Origin: CAYSPG01 sp964432885 | Lineage (GTDB): Bacteria > Bacteroidota > Bacteroidia > AKYH767-A > OLB10 | DNA: 64,000 nucleotides | Reading direction: 5' to 3' | Assembly (NCBI GenBank): GCA_964432885.1 | Contig: CAYSPG010000003.1 | Location: forward strand, 1 to 64,000 | Shown here: positions 9,165 through 16,617 of the stretch, piece by piece | Position numbering within the stretch: the stretch's first letter is position 1 | Layout: the number at the start of each line of letters is the position of its first letter | The notes under the pieces: generated by a model | The model's database searches: none | Seen by the model: only the letters and a program-made list of their open reading frames with translations | What the model was told of the DNA's origin: nothing | Program-made: the position numbers and the translations under genes

Positions 9165-9554
9165 ATGAAAAGAAAATCCATCTTTATAGGAGCAATGTTG
9201 GCACTTACACTTGCCGCCTATGCAGCTGATGTATTCGACCAGGTAGGCGCGGCTATCCGATCGGGCGATGCCCGCATGATTGCCCGCTTTTTTAATACCA
9301 ACGTTGATTTAACTATTGTAAATCAGGAAGACGTTTTTAGCAAAGCCCAAGCCGAAATGGTATTAAGAGATTTTTTCGCCAAAAACACACCTCGTAGTTA
9401 TACCATCATTCATCAAGGGGTATCAAAAGAAGGGGCTAAATATGCAATAGGCACTTTAGTAACGGTACAAGGTTCAACATACCGAACTTATTTCTTTGTA
9501 AAAGAAAGTGCTGGAATGTCATACATACAAGAACTACGTTTCGAGAAAGAATAA
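9165..9554 (+). CDS. DUF4783-containing secreted protein
   Basis: A 129-residue protein with a signal peptide (MKRKSIFIGAMLALTLAAYA) and one NTF2-like domain (residues 21-129), beginning DVFDQVGAAIRSGDARMIARFF. This matches the Bacteroidota family DUF4783, whose function is unknown. The fold usually makes a small alpha/beta cone that binds ligands or partners in the periplasm. It stands alone, divergent from rlmH, and is followed by a strong intrinsic terminator. In Bacteroidota this family is often found next to nadC, as here. Confidence 0.85.
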   Translation: MKRKSIFIGAMLALTLAAYAADVFDQVGAAIRSGDARMIARFFNTNVDLTIVNQEDVFSKAQAEMVLRDFFAKNTPRSYTIIHQGVSKEGAKYAIGTLVTVQGSTYRTYFFVKESAGMSYIQELRFEKE

Positions 9555-9578
9555 TAAGATAATAGCAATAGCTTTAAA

Positions 9579-9621
9579 TACCGCCTTACATTTCTATGTA
9601 TAATGTAGGGCGGTTTTTTTA
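9579..9621 (+). terminator. Intrinsic terminator after the DUF4783 gene
   Basis: The stem CCGCCTTACATT (9581-9592) pairs with AATGTAGGGCGG (9602-9613), 12 bp with one G-U, around a 9-base loop, followed by a run of seven T. It separates the DUF4783 gene from nadC. Confidence 0.9.
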
Positions 9622-9682
9622 TTGCCTGTTTGTTTATTGAAATTGTAAGTTTGCCCATTCGTAAAACTTAAATTATTTAAAA

Positions 9683-10516
9683 TTGAATTTAACTGACTTT
9701 ATAAATCTGGCAGTAGCCGAGGATATTGGCGCGGGAGATTTTTCATCGCTTAGCTGCATTGAAGAAGGTACAATGGGTAAGGCTAAACTTCTTGTTAAAC
9801 AGGAGGGAGTGATTGCAGGAGTTGAGTTTGCTCAAAATCTTGTTAAGCATATTGATTCCTTGTTAACGATAGAAACGCTAAAGTGCGATGGCGATTTTGT
9901 GGTTGTTGGTGATGTTGCATTTACCCTTCATGGCAAAGTGCACAGTATTTTAAAAACCGAACGCATATTGCTTAATTGTATGCAGCGCATGAGTGGTATT
10001 GCCACCACCACCAAAAAATATGTTGACGCTGTTGCAGGCACCACGGCAAAAATTCTTGATACACGAAAAACCACACCATTAAACAGGCATTTGGAAAAAT
10101 GGGCTGTTAAAATTGGCGGTGGTTGTAATCATAGGTTTGGATTGTTTGATATGATTATGATTAAAGATAACCACATAGACTATGCCGGTGGTATAAGGCA
10201 AGCAATTGATGCCGCTTATATTTATACAAAACAAAATAATCTTGATCTTAAAATTGAAATTGAAACACGCTCGCTTGATGAGGTAAAGCAGGTACTAAAG
10301 ACCGGAAAAGTGCATCGCATAATGTTTGATAATTTTAAACCCCAACTTTTAAAACAGGCAGTTGATTTGGTAAATCGCAGGTTTGAAACCGAAGCTTCGG
10401 GTGGAATTACATTGGAGTCAATTAAAGAGTATGCACTAACGGGTGTTGACTTTATTTCGGTAGGAGCACTTACGCATTCAGTAAAAAGTCTCGACTTAAG
10501 TTTAAAAGCATATTGA
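9683..10516 (+). CDS. nadC: Nicotinate-nucleotide diphosphorylase (carboxylating), quinolinate phosphoribosyltransferase
   Basis: NadC converts quinolinate and PRPP to nicotinate mononucleotide in de novo NAD synthesis. The 277-residue protein has the N-terminal AEDIGAGDFSS, RILLNCMQRMSGIATTT, the RKTTP phosphate-binding stretch, KIGGGCNHRFGLFDMIMIKDNH, and the barrel end VDFISVGALTH. The start is a TTG (MNLTDFINLAVAEDIG), which gives the family's normal N-terminus; no ATG is available. Its TGA stop overlaps the ATG of the next gene by one base. Confidence 0.95.
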   Translation: MNLTDFINLAVAEDIGAGDFSSLSCIEEGTMGKAKLLVKQEGVIAGVEFAQNLVKHIDSLLTIETLKCDGDFVVVGDVAFTLHGKVHSILKTERILLNCMQRMSGIATTTKKYVDAVAGTTAKILDTRKTTPLNRHLEKWAVKIGGGCNHRFGLFDMIMIKDNHIDYAGGIRQAIDAAYIYTKQNNLDLKIEIETRSLDEVKQVLKTGKVHRIMFDNFKPQLLKQAVDLVNRRFETEASGGITLESIKEYALTGVDFISVGALTHSVKSLDLSLKAY

Positions 10517-11448
10517 TGTTTTTGCCTAAGTTTAAAATTATTAGCGACCTTGTTCGTTTTACCAAGCGAATAACCTTGCCCGGTTTTGATGGTGTGCCTA
10601 TTTTTGATGTGGCTCAGTTTTTTTATAAAGAGGTTTTCCAGGGAGATATTCAAACGCGGGCGCGTTCGATAGCGTTTAGTTTTTTTCTGGCACTTTTTCC
10701 GGCAGTGATTTTTTTGTTTACACTTATTCCTTATGTACCAATTGCAGGATTTCAGGAAAAACTTCTTTCAACCATACAGTCATTTTTGCCTTACAATACA
10801 AACCAATCGGTTGTTGAAACCATTGAAGAAATAATTACCAGGCAAAACAGCGGATTGCTTTCATTTGGTTTTTTGTTTGCGCTTTTTGTTTCAACCAATG
10901 GGGTTAATTCCTTAATCATAAGTTTTGACCGCAGAAAAACAGATGCTGAAAAAAGAAAAGGTTATAGGCAAAGATTGGTAGCCATTTATCTTACACTGCT
11001 TATGGCTGTTTTGGTTTGCATTGCCATTGTTCTTATAATAGTTACTGAGGTAGCTTTGCATTTTATAAGCCAGCACATAATTAATTTAAGCCAGGGTGGC
11101 GTGTACTTATTACTTGCCGGAAAATATATTGTGCTCCTTTTGCTTTCATTTACTGCCATCTCATCGTTTTATTATTTTGGTCCTTCGGGCGGAACTAAGC
11201 GATGGAGGTTTTTTTCTCCCGGGTCAATACTTGCTACTTTTTTGATAACCATTACATCATTGGTATTTAATTTTTTTATAATGCACTTTGGTAATTACAA
11301 TAAAATTTATGGGTCTATTGGAACTTTAATCGTCATCTTAATTTTTTTCAACTTTAACTGCCTGCAACTTTTGATAGGCTTTGAGTTAAATGTAGCCATC
11401 GAAAAAGCTAAACTTAAACCCGGCAAAGTAAAATTGAAATCAGGGTAA
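10516..11448 (+). CDS. YihY/BrkB-family integral membrane protein
   Basis: A protein of 310 residues, most of it hydrophobic. It contains the family block RARSIAFSFFLALFPAVIFLFTLIPY, then FVSTNGVNSLIISFDR, and later TKRWRFFSPGSILAT and NYNKIYGSIGTLIVILIFFNFN, in the order typical of YihY/BrkB (formerly mis-called RNase BN), with about six membrane helices. The transported or bound substrate is unknown. I chose the ATG at 10516, which shares a base with the nadC stop (TGATG), over the TTG one codon earlier. Coupling to nadC is probably positional only. Confidence 0.92.
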   Translation: MFLPKFKIISDLVRFTKRITLPGFDGVPIFDVAQFFYKEVFQGDIQTRARSIAFSFFLALFPAVIFLFTLIPYVPIAGFQEKLLSTIQSFLPYNTNQSVVETIEEIITRQNSGLLSFGFLFALFVSTNGVNSLIISFDRRKTDAEKRKGYRQRLVAIYLTLLMAVLVCIAIVLIIVTEVALHFISQHIINLSQGGVYLLLAGKYIVLLLLSFTAISSFYYFGPSGGTKRWRFFSPGSILATFLITITSLVFNFFIMHFGNYNKIYGSIGTLIVILIFFNFNCLQLLIGFELNVAIEKAKLKPGKVKLKSG

Positions 11449-11502
11449 AGCAATTTAAATACTATACAAAGGCTTTTTACGTTTAAGCAAGGTTATTTTT
11501 AA

Positions 11503-11510
11503 TATTTTTG
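11503..11510 (+). promoter_or_regulatory. Putative -7 element (TATTTTTG)
   Basis: It matches the Bacteroidota consensus TAnnTTTG and lies 18 bases before the ATG at 11528. No convincing -33 TTTG is seen. Confidence 0.45.
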
Positions 11511-11527
11511 AAACAATATATACAGCA

Positions 11528-12169
11528 ATGAGAAAAATACTTTTATCAATTCTTTTTTTGTTTGCAGCGGTAATAGTGAAGGCACAAACCGATAACAAAA
11601 AATTAGTGCAGTTAAGTGGGGTAGTGGTAACAGGCGATAGCCTTAGCCCGGTTCCTTTTACAGCCATTATGATACATAATAGCAGCCGTGGCACAATTGC
11701 CGATTATTATGGCTTTTTTTCAGTAGTGGCTAAAACGGGTGATGAAATTGAGTTTTCGGCTGTAGGTTTTAAAAAAACACTTTTTAAAATTCCTGACTCG
11801 CTTGACGAAGCGCGTTATTCACTTATTCAGATTTTAAATCACGATACCATTTTGCTTAATCAGGCAGTAATTTATCCGTGGCCTACCAAGGAACAATTTA
11901 AGCAGGCTTTTCTTGATTTAAAAGTTCCTGATGATGATTTGGCTTATGCACGAAGAAATCTTGCACTTGAAACCATGCGCGATGAAATGCAGCGCGTGGA
12001 TATGGATGGTAGCTTAAATTATAAAATGGTTGCCGAAAGGCAGCAGTCAAAACTGTATTATGCGGGTCAGTTACCCAAAAATAATTTGCTAAATCCTATT
12101 GCATGGGCGCAGTTTATCCAGGCATGGAAAGAGGGAAAATTTAAAAACAAGGATAAAGACAAAGAGTGA
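11528..12169 (+). CDS. Secreted CarboxypepD_reg-domain protein
   Basis: A 213-residue protein with a signal peptide ending at VKAQ. It carries a carboxypeptidase-regulatory-like beta-sandwich (about residues 28-100: QLSGVVVTGDSLSPVPFTAIMI...GTIADYYGFFSVVAKTGDEIEFSAVGF). A charged C-terminal region ends KFKNKDKDKE and includes ALETMRDEMQRVDMDG. The sandwich domain is common in Bacteroidota envelope proteins and often precedes TonB-dependent receptors. The gene runs directly into a receptor gene with the same kind of domain (2-base gap), so the two are probably co-translated and may form one envelope complex. Substrate unknown. Confidence 0.85.
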   Translation: MRKILLSILFLFAAVIVKAQTDNKKLVQLSGVVVTGDSLSPVPFTAIMIHNSSRGTIADYYGFFSVVAKTGDEIEFSAVGFKKTLFKIPDSLDEARYSLIQILNHDTILLNQAVIYPWPTKEQFKQAFLDLKVPDDDLAYARRNLALETMRDEMQRVDMDGSLNYKMVAERQQSKLYYAGQLPKNNLLNPIAWAQFIQAWKEGKFKNKDKDKE

Positions 12170-12171
12170 AC

Positions 12172-14706
12172 ATGCGCTTAAAAAAAATATTTTTTGCCCT
12201 TGCATTTTGTTTTGGTTTTTTTTATTTCACTTCAGCACAAAATTTAACAGCACGCATTTATGGCGTAATAAAAGGGAGCGATAAAAAGCCACTTCAGGGA
12301 GTTAGTGTTGGCGTGCTTGGTAGTGCAACAGGTACAATAACTGATGAAGAAGGCAAGTTTGTTTTACTGATTCCCTCAAACCAGCAAATTACACTGGTAT
12401 TTACCTCAATAGGATTTGAAAGCCTTGCTGAGAAATTTATTTTGGCAGAGGGGGAGCGAAAAGAGATTAACCGCACCTTAGTTAAATCTGTTACAGCTTT
12501 GCCCGATGTAATTATTGTTGACCCAAGAGAGCGAAATACAAACATCATACGCATTGATCCAAAAGATGTGGAAGAGATTCCAAATCCTACTGGTAATTTC
12601 GAAACCATTTTGAAATCACTTGGTGGAGGTGTAGTTTCAAATAACGAATTGAGTTCAGAATACTCAGTACGAGGCGGAAACTATGACGAAAACCTTGTTT
12701 ATGTTAACGATGTTGAAATTTTCAGACCGCAGTTGGTAAGGTCAGGCCTGCAGGAAGGGCTTAGTTTTATAAACTCTGATTTGGTATCTGGAATAAAATT
12801 TTCGGCAGGTGGTTTTGATGCTGTGTATGGCGATAAAATGTCGTCAGTACTTGACATTCGCTATCGCAAGCCAACAGAATTTGGCGGACGCTTTAATTAC
12901 AGTTTGCTTGGTGGAGGCCTTAGCCTTGAGGGCATTACAAAAAATAAAAAGCTTACCTATTTAATAGGCGCCCGCCAAAAAACAACCAAGTATCTTTTAA
13001 GCACATTGGATACGAAAGGAAGTTACAAACCTTTGTTTTATGATGTACAGGCTTTACTTTGTTATGATATTAGTGATAAAACAACTATTTCGCTTTTGGG
13101 TAATTTTAACAAAAGCAAATACAATATTGTACCCGAAGACAGGCAAACTGATTTTGGAACGGTTAACGAAGCCTTGCGATTAACAGTTTATTTTGACGGA
13201 CAGGAGGTGGACGATTTTCAAACCTCTACCGGTGCTGTAATTTTTTCGCATTCGCCAAATAAAAAATTAAATCTTAAGTTAATTGCATCAGCATTTAATA
13301 CACGCGAAGATGAAACGTTTGATATACTTGGGCAGTATTACCTTGATGAACTGGAAAAAGATCCCGCATCATCAAATTTTGGTGATGTAAAAAACAATTT
13401 AGGCGTGGGCTCTTTTTTAAACCATGCTCGTAATGAGTTGCAGGGGCAGGTTTATACAGGCGAGCATAAAGGCACTTATATGTATCGTAATAACGAGTTG
13501 CAATGGGGTTTGCGCTGGCAAAACGAAAGGTTTAAAGATGATGTTAGCGAATGGACATATATTGACTCTTCAGGCTATTCACTTCCTCATCCGCAAGACA
13601 GTGTTGGTGATTCATTAATTATAAAGCCACAACTTTATTTGCAGGATGTATTGTATGCTAAAAATCAGATTGAATCCAACAGGTACAGCGCCTACCTGCA
13701 ACACAACTGGTTGTTTAGTGAACAATCACGTTTTACGCTTACAGGTGGAGTGCGTATAACTTGGTGGGATTTGAACAAAGAATTTAATGCAAGTCCTCGT
13801 GCGGCACTATCGTATAAGCCTCGCTGGAAGCGCAATTTTAACTTTCGCATTGCATCAGGATTTTATTATCAGCCCCCGTTTTATAAAGAACTTCGTACAA
13901 GCACAGGCACCCTGGTGCGTAATTTAAAATCGCAGGAGTCTATTCACTTTGTAGGTGGTACCGATTATTATTTTAAAAAATGGGGACGCGATTTTAAATT
14001 GGTACTTGAAGCATATTATAAACACCTTACCAATTTAATTCCGTACAAGGTTGATAACATTCGCATCCGTTATTTAGGCGATAATAATTCACATGGCTAT
14101 GCGCAGGGTATTGACTTGCGTATCAACGGCCAGTTTGTTCCCGAAACCGAATCATGGGCAAGCCTCTCATTTTTAAAAACTGAAGAAGATATTGAAGGCG
14201 ACTTTTATTACACTTATTACAACTCAGACGGAAAAATTATTCGCCCATATTCAATTAATAAAATACCGGTTGATAGTGTAAAAACTTCACCGGGTTACTT
14301 ACCCCGCCTTACCGACCAACGTGCAACGTTCACCATTTTTTTTGCCGACTATATTCCTAAGTTTCCTACGTACCGGGTACATTTAACGCTTGCATTCGGC
14401 ACCGGATTTCCTGTTGGCCCTCCGGGCAATAATCGTTATACAGATGTAAATCGTTATCCTTTTTACAGACGGGTTGACATTGGTTTTAGCAAACACTTTA
14501 TTGAGGAGGATAAACCTAAAGAGCATCGCATAAAATTTTTTAACAGGTTAAAATCGCTGGCACTTTCAGTCGAAATTTTTAATTTGTTGCAAGTTAATAA
14601 TGTGGTAAGTTATACATGGGTTAGTGATGTGTATGGAACAAAATACGGTGTGCCAAACTATCTTACCGGTAGGCAGATTAATGTGAGACTAAGCAGTAAG
14701 TTTTGA
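12172..14706 (+). CDS. TonB-dependent receptor with N-terminal CarboxypepD_reg domain
   Basis: An 844-residue outer-membrane protein. The signal peptide ends near TSAQ (about residue 23). A CarboxypepD_reg domain (TARIYGVIKGSDKKPLQGVSVGV...GTITDEEGKFVL...FTSIGFESL) is followed by the plug (SEYSVRGGNYDENLVYVNDVEIFRP, FSAGGFDAVYGDKMSSVLDIRY) and a 22-strand-type barrel that ends in NVRLSSKF with the expected terminal Phe. I chose the ATG at 12172, giving a clean signal peptide, over a GTG two codons upstream. No SusD partner lies beside it, so it is not a classical polysaccharide-utilisation pair. The imported ligand cannot be predicted. Confidence 0.93.
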   Translation: MRLKKIFFALAFCFGFFYFTSAQNLTARIYGVIKGSDKKPLQGVSVGVLGSATGTITDEEGKFVLLIPSNQQITLVFTSIGFESLAEKFILAEGERKEINRTLVKSVTALPDVIIVDPRERNTNIIRIDPKDVEEIPNPTGNFETILKSLGGGVVSNNELSSEYSVRGGNYDENLVYVNDVEIFRPQLVRSGLQEGLSFINSDLVSGIKFSAGGFDAVYGDKMSSVLDIRYRKPTEFGGRFNYSLLGGGLSLEGITKNKKLTYLIGARQKTTKYLLSTLDTKGSYKPLFYDVQALLCYDISDKTTISLLGNFNKSKYNIVPEDRQTDFGTVNEALRLTVYFDGQEVDDFQTSTGAVIFSHSPNKKLNLKLIASAFNTREDETFDILGQYYLDELEKDPASSNFGDVKNNLGVGSFLNHARNELQGQVYTGEHKGTYMYRNNELQWGLRWQNERFKDDVSEWTYIDSSGYSLPHPQDSVGDSLIIKPQLYLQDVLYAKNQIESNRYSAYLQHNWLFSEQSRFTLTGGVRITWWDLNKEFNASPRAALSYKPRWKRNFNFRIASGFYYQPPFYKELRTSTGTLVRNLKSQESIHFVGGTDYYFKKWGRDFKLVLEAYYKHLTNLIPYKVDNIRIRYLGDNNSHGYAQGIDLRINGQFVPETESWASLSFLKTEEDIEGDFYYTYYNSDGKIIRPYSINKIPVDSVKTSPGYLPRLTDQRATFTIFFADYIPKFPTYRVHLTLAFGTGFPVGPPGNNRYTDVNRYPFYRRVDIGFSKHFIEEDKPKEHRIKFFNRLKSLALSVEIFNLLQVNNVVSYTWVSDVYGTKYGVPNYLTGRQINVRLSSKF

Positions 14707-14748
14707 GATAGCAGTTTCTTTTTCTAAAGTAAATAAAAAGAACAGTGC

Positions 14749-16617
14749 ATGAAAAAAACTACCATTCTATTACTTTTCATTCTTTTAGTATTCCTACATT
14801 TTTCGTTTCGTGCAAATGAAGGAATAAAATACAACCAACAGCAGCTCGAAAATTATTTAACTGAACAAACCCAACTCTTGGTTATTGAACTTGATGCGTT
14901 TGAAAAAAATCCACTGCAAAAAAATCATAAACAATTATTGAAGTGCCGCAGCCGCTATAAAAAAATTGAGCCTTTTGTTGGATACTTTTTTTCGCGCACC
15001 GAAAAAGAACTTAATGGCCCACCGGTAAATGAAATTGAAGAAGAACCGGGTTCGGTTTCAATACGCCCTCCACACGGCTTCCAGGTTATTGAAGAGTTGC
15101 TGTTTGAAGATTCAAAAGATGTAAAAAAAATAAATGCCGAATCAGAACGGATGAAAACCGTATTGAATTCGGTGGCCAAATCGTTTACATCCATTCATCC
15201 CTACGACTACCAGGTTTTTGATGCACTGCAATTACAACTCGTGCGTATGTACACGTTAGGCACCGTTCATTACGATTGCCCCAGACTTAAATCCGGTTTG
15301 GATGAAGCATCGGTTACGCTTGACGGTATAAAAGAAGTACTGCAAAACAGTTATGGAGAAAGCATCAACAATGAAACTGTTTTTGCTTCGATAAACTCTG
15401 CGCAGAATTTTATTCGTAAAACCACAAAAAAATCTCAGTTTGATTATTTTGTTTTTTACCGCAATTATGTTCGCATTATTCAAAACGATTTGCGCTTGCT
15501 TAGAACCAAGTTGGTAAAAGGAAATATATTCAGGTTTCAGGCTATTAATTTAACTGCACAAAGTTTATTTGAAGAAGATGCATTTCACACTCATTATTTT
15601 ACACGGCTTCAAAAGAAAAATAAAAATCAGGATTTAATTCTTTTAGGTAAAACACTTTTTTTTGACCCCATACTTTCGCGCAACAACAAAATTTCGTGTG
15701 CCACATGCCATAAGCCGTCAAAATCATTTACTGATGGATTGGAAAAAGCATCGGGCATGCTTACAGGCGAAACACTTTTGCGCAATACACCTACTTTGCT
15801 TAATGCAGCCCTGCAACGCGACCTGTTTTACGATGCACGTGTTAAATTGCTTGAGGAGCAAGCCGAATCGGTTGTTCAAAACAAAAAAGAAATGCATGGC
15901 GATTTTGGCGCTGTGGCACAAAAACTTCGTAATTCATCCGAATACAAAAAATTATTTTTAAAAGCGTATGCTGGAACACAGGATACACTCATAAGCCGCC
16001 AAGGAATATTAACCGCCATTGCCGAATTTGAACGCACATTGCTTGCCATGAACTCACGGTTTGATAAAAGTATAAGAAACGAAAAAATGATGCTTACTGA
16101 ACCTGAAGTACGCGGTTACAATTTATTTATGGGAAAAGCCCGTTGCGGACAATGTCATTTTGCAGGGTTGTTTAATGGTGCTTTTCCACCCGCTTTTGAA
16201 GAAACAGAGATTGAAGTGCTGGGAGTACCTTCTTCCGCACATCCGCCTTACATGCTTGATGCCGACAGAGGGCGTTATGATGTTTTTAATACTGAAGAAT
16301 ATAAAAACGCTTTTAAAACAACAACTGTTCGCAACACAGAACTTACTGCGCCCTATATGCATAACGGAGTTTTTACAACCCTAAAAGAGGTGGTTGAATT
16401 TTACAATAAGGGTGGGGGCGAAGGGTTAAAAATTTTAGTACCTAATCAAACGCTGCCTCCCGATACACTTGGCCTAACTCCATTGGAAATTGAAGATGTG
16501 GTTTCTTTTTTAAAATCACTTACAGATACTTCAAACCTTGTTTACTTTACCGGTGCCTTACCGGTTATTGAAACAATGCCTGAATTGGATGAAAGAAAGT
16601 CAGAAGAAAAATATTAA
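14749..16617 (+). CDS. Di-heme cytochrome c peroxidase (CCP/MauG family) with long N-terminal extension
   Basis: The signal peptide is MKKTTILLLFILLVFLHFSF. Two heme c sites are visible: C317-A-T-C320-H321 and C466-G-Q-C469-H470, as in bacterial cytochrome c peroxidases. The catalytic part (about 300-610) has the family pattern LGKTLFFDPILSRNNKISC, RNTPTLLNAA, FYDARV and TVRNTELTAPYMHNG. The preceding 270 residues are helical-looking with no motif I recognise; family members are usually about 330-380 residues, so 622 is long. It probably reduces hydrogen peroxide in the periplasm or oxidises an unknown partner. Its TAA overlaps the stop of the convergent kinase gene by 3 bases. Confidence 0.9.
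   Translation: MKKTTILLLFILLVFLHFSFRANEGIKYNQQQLENYLTEQTQLLVIELDAFEKNPLQKNHKQLLKCRSRYKKIEPFVGYFFSRTEKELNGPPVNEIEEEPGSVSIRPPHGFQVIEELLFEDSKDVKKINAESERMKTVLNSVAKSFTSIHPYDYQVFDALQLQLVRMYTLGTVHYDCPRLKSGLDEASVTLDGIKEVLQNSYGESINNETVFASINSAQNFIRKTTKKSQFDYFVFYRNYVRIIQNDLRLLRTKLVKGNIFRFQAINLTAQSLFEEDAFHTHYFTRLQKKNKNQDLILLGKTLFFDPILSRNNKISCATCHKPSKSFTDGLEKASGMLTGETLLRNTPTLLNAALQRDLFYDARVKLLEEQAESVVQNKKEMHGDFGAVAQKLRNSSEYKKLFLKAYAGTQDTLISRQGILTAIAEFERTLLAMNSRFDKSIRNEKMMLTEPEVRGYNLFMGKARCGQCHFAGLFNGAFPPAFEETEIEVLGVPSSAHPPYMLDADRGRYDVFNTEEYKNAFKTTTVRNTELTAPYMHNGVFTTLKEVVEFYNKGGGEGLKILVPNQTLPPDTLGLTPLEIEDVVSFLKSLTDTSNLVYFTGALPVIETMPELDERKSEEKY

Noticed and set aside
9017..9229. 70-codon frame before the DUF4783 gene
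   Set aside because: Overlaps the signal peptide of a clear gene in another frame and shows no family features.
15662..15961. 99-codon frame inside the cytochrome c peroxidase gene
   Set aside because: Out-of-frame within a region encoding the heme site.
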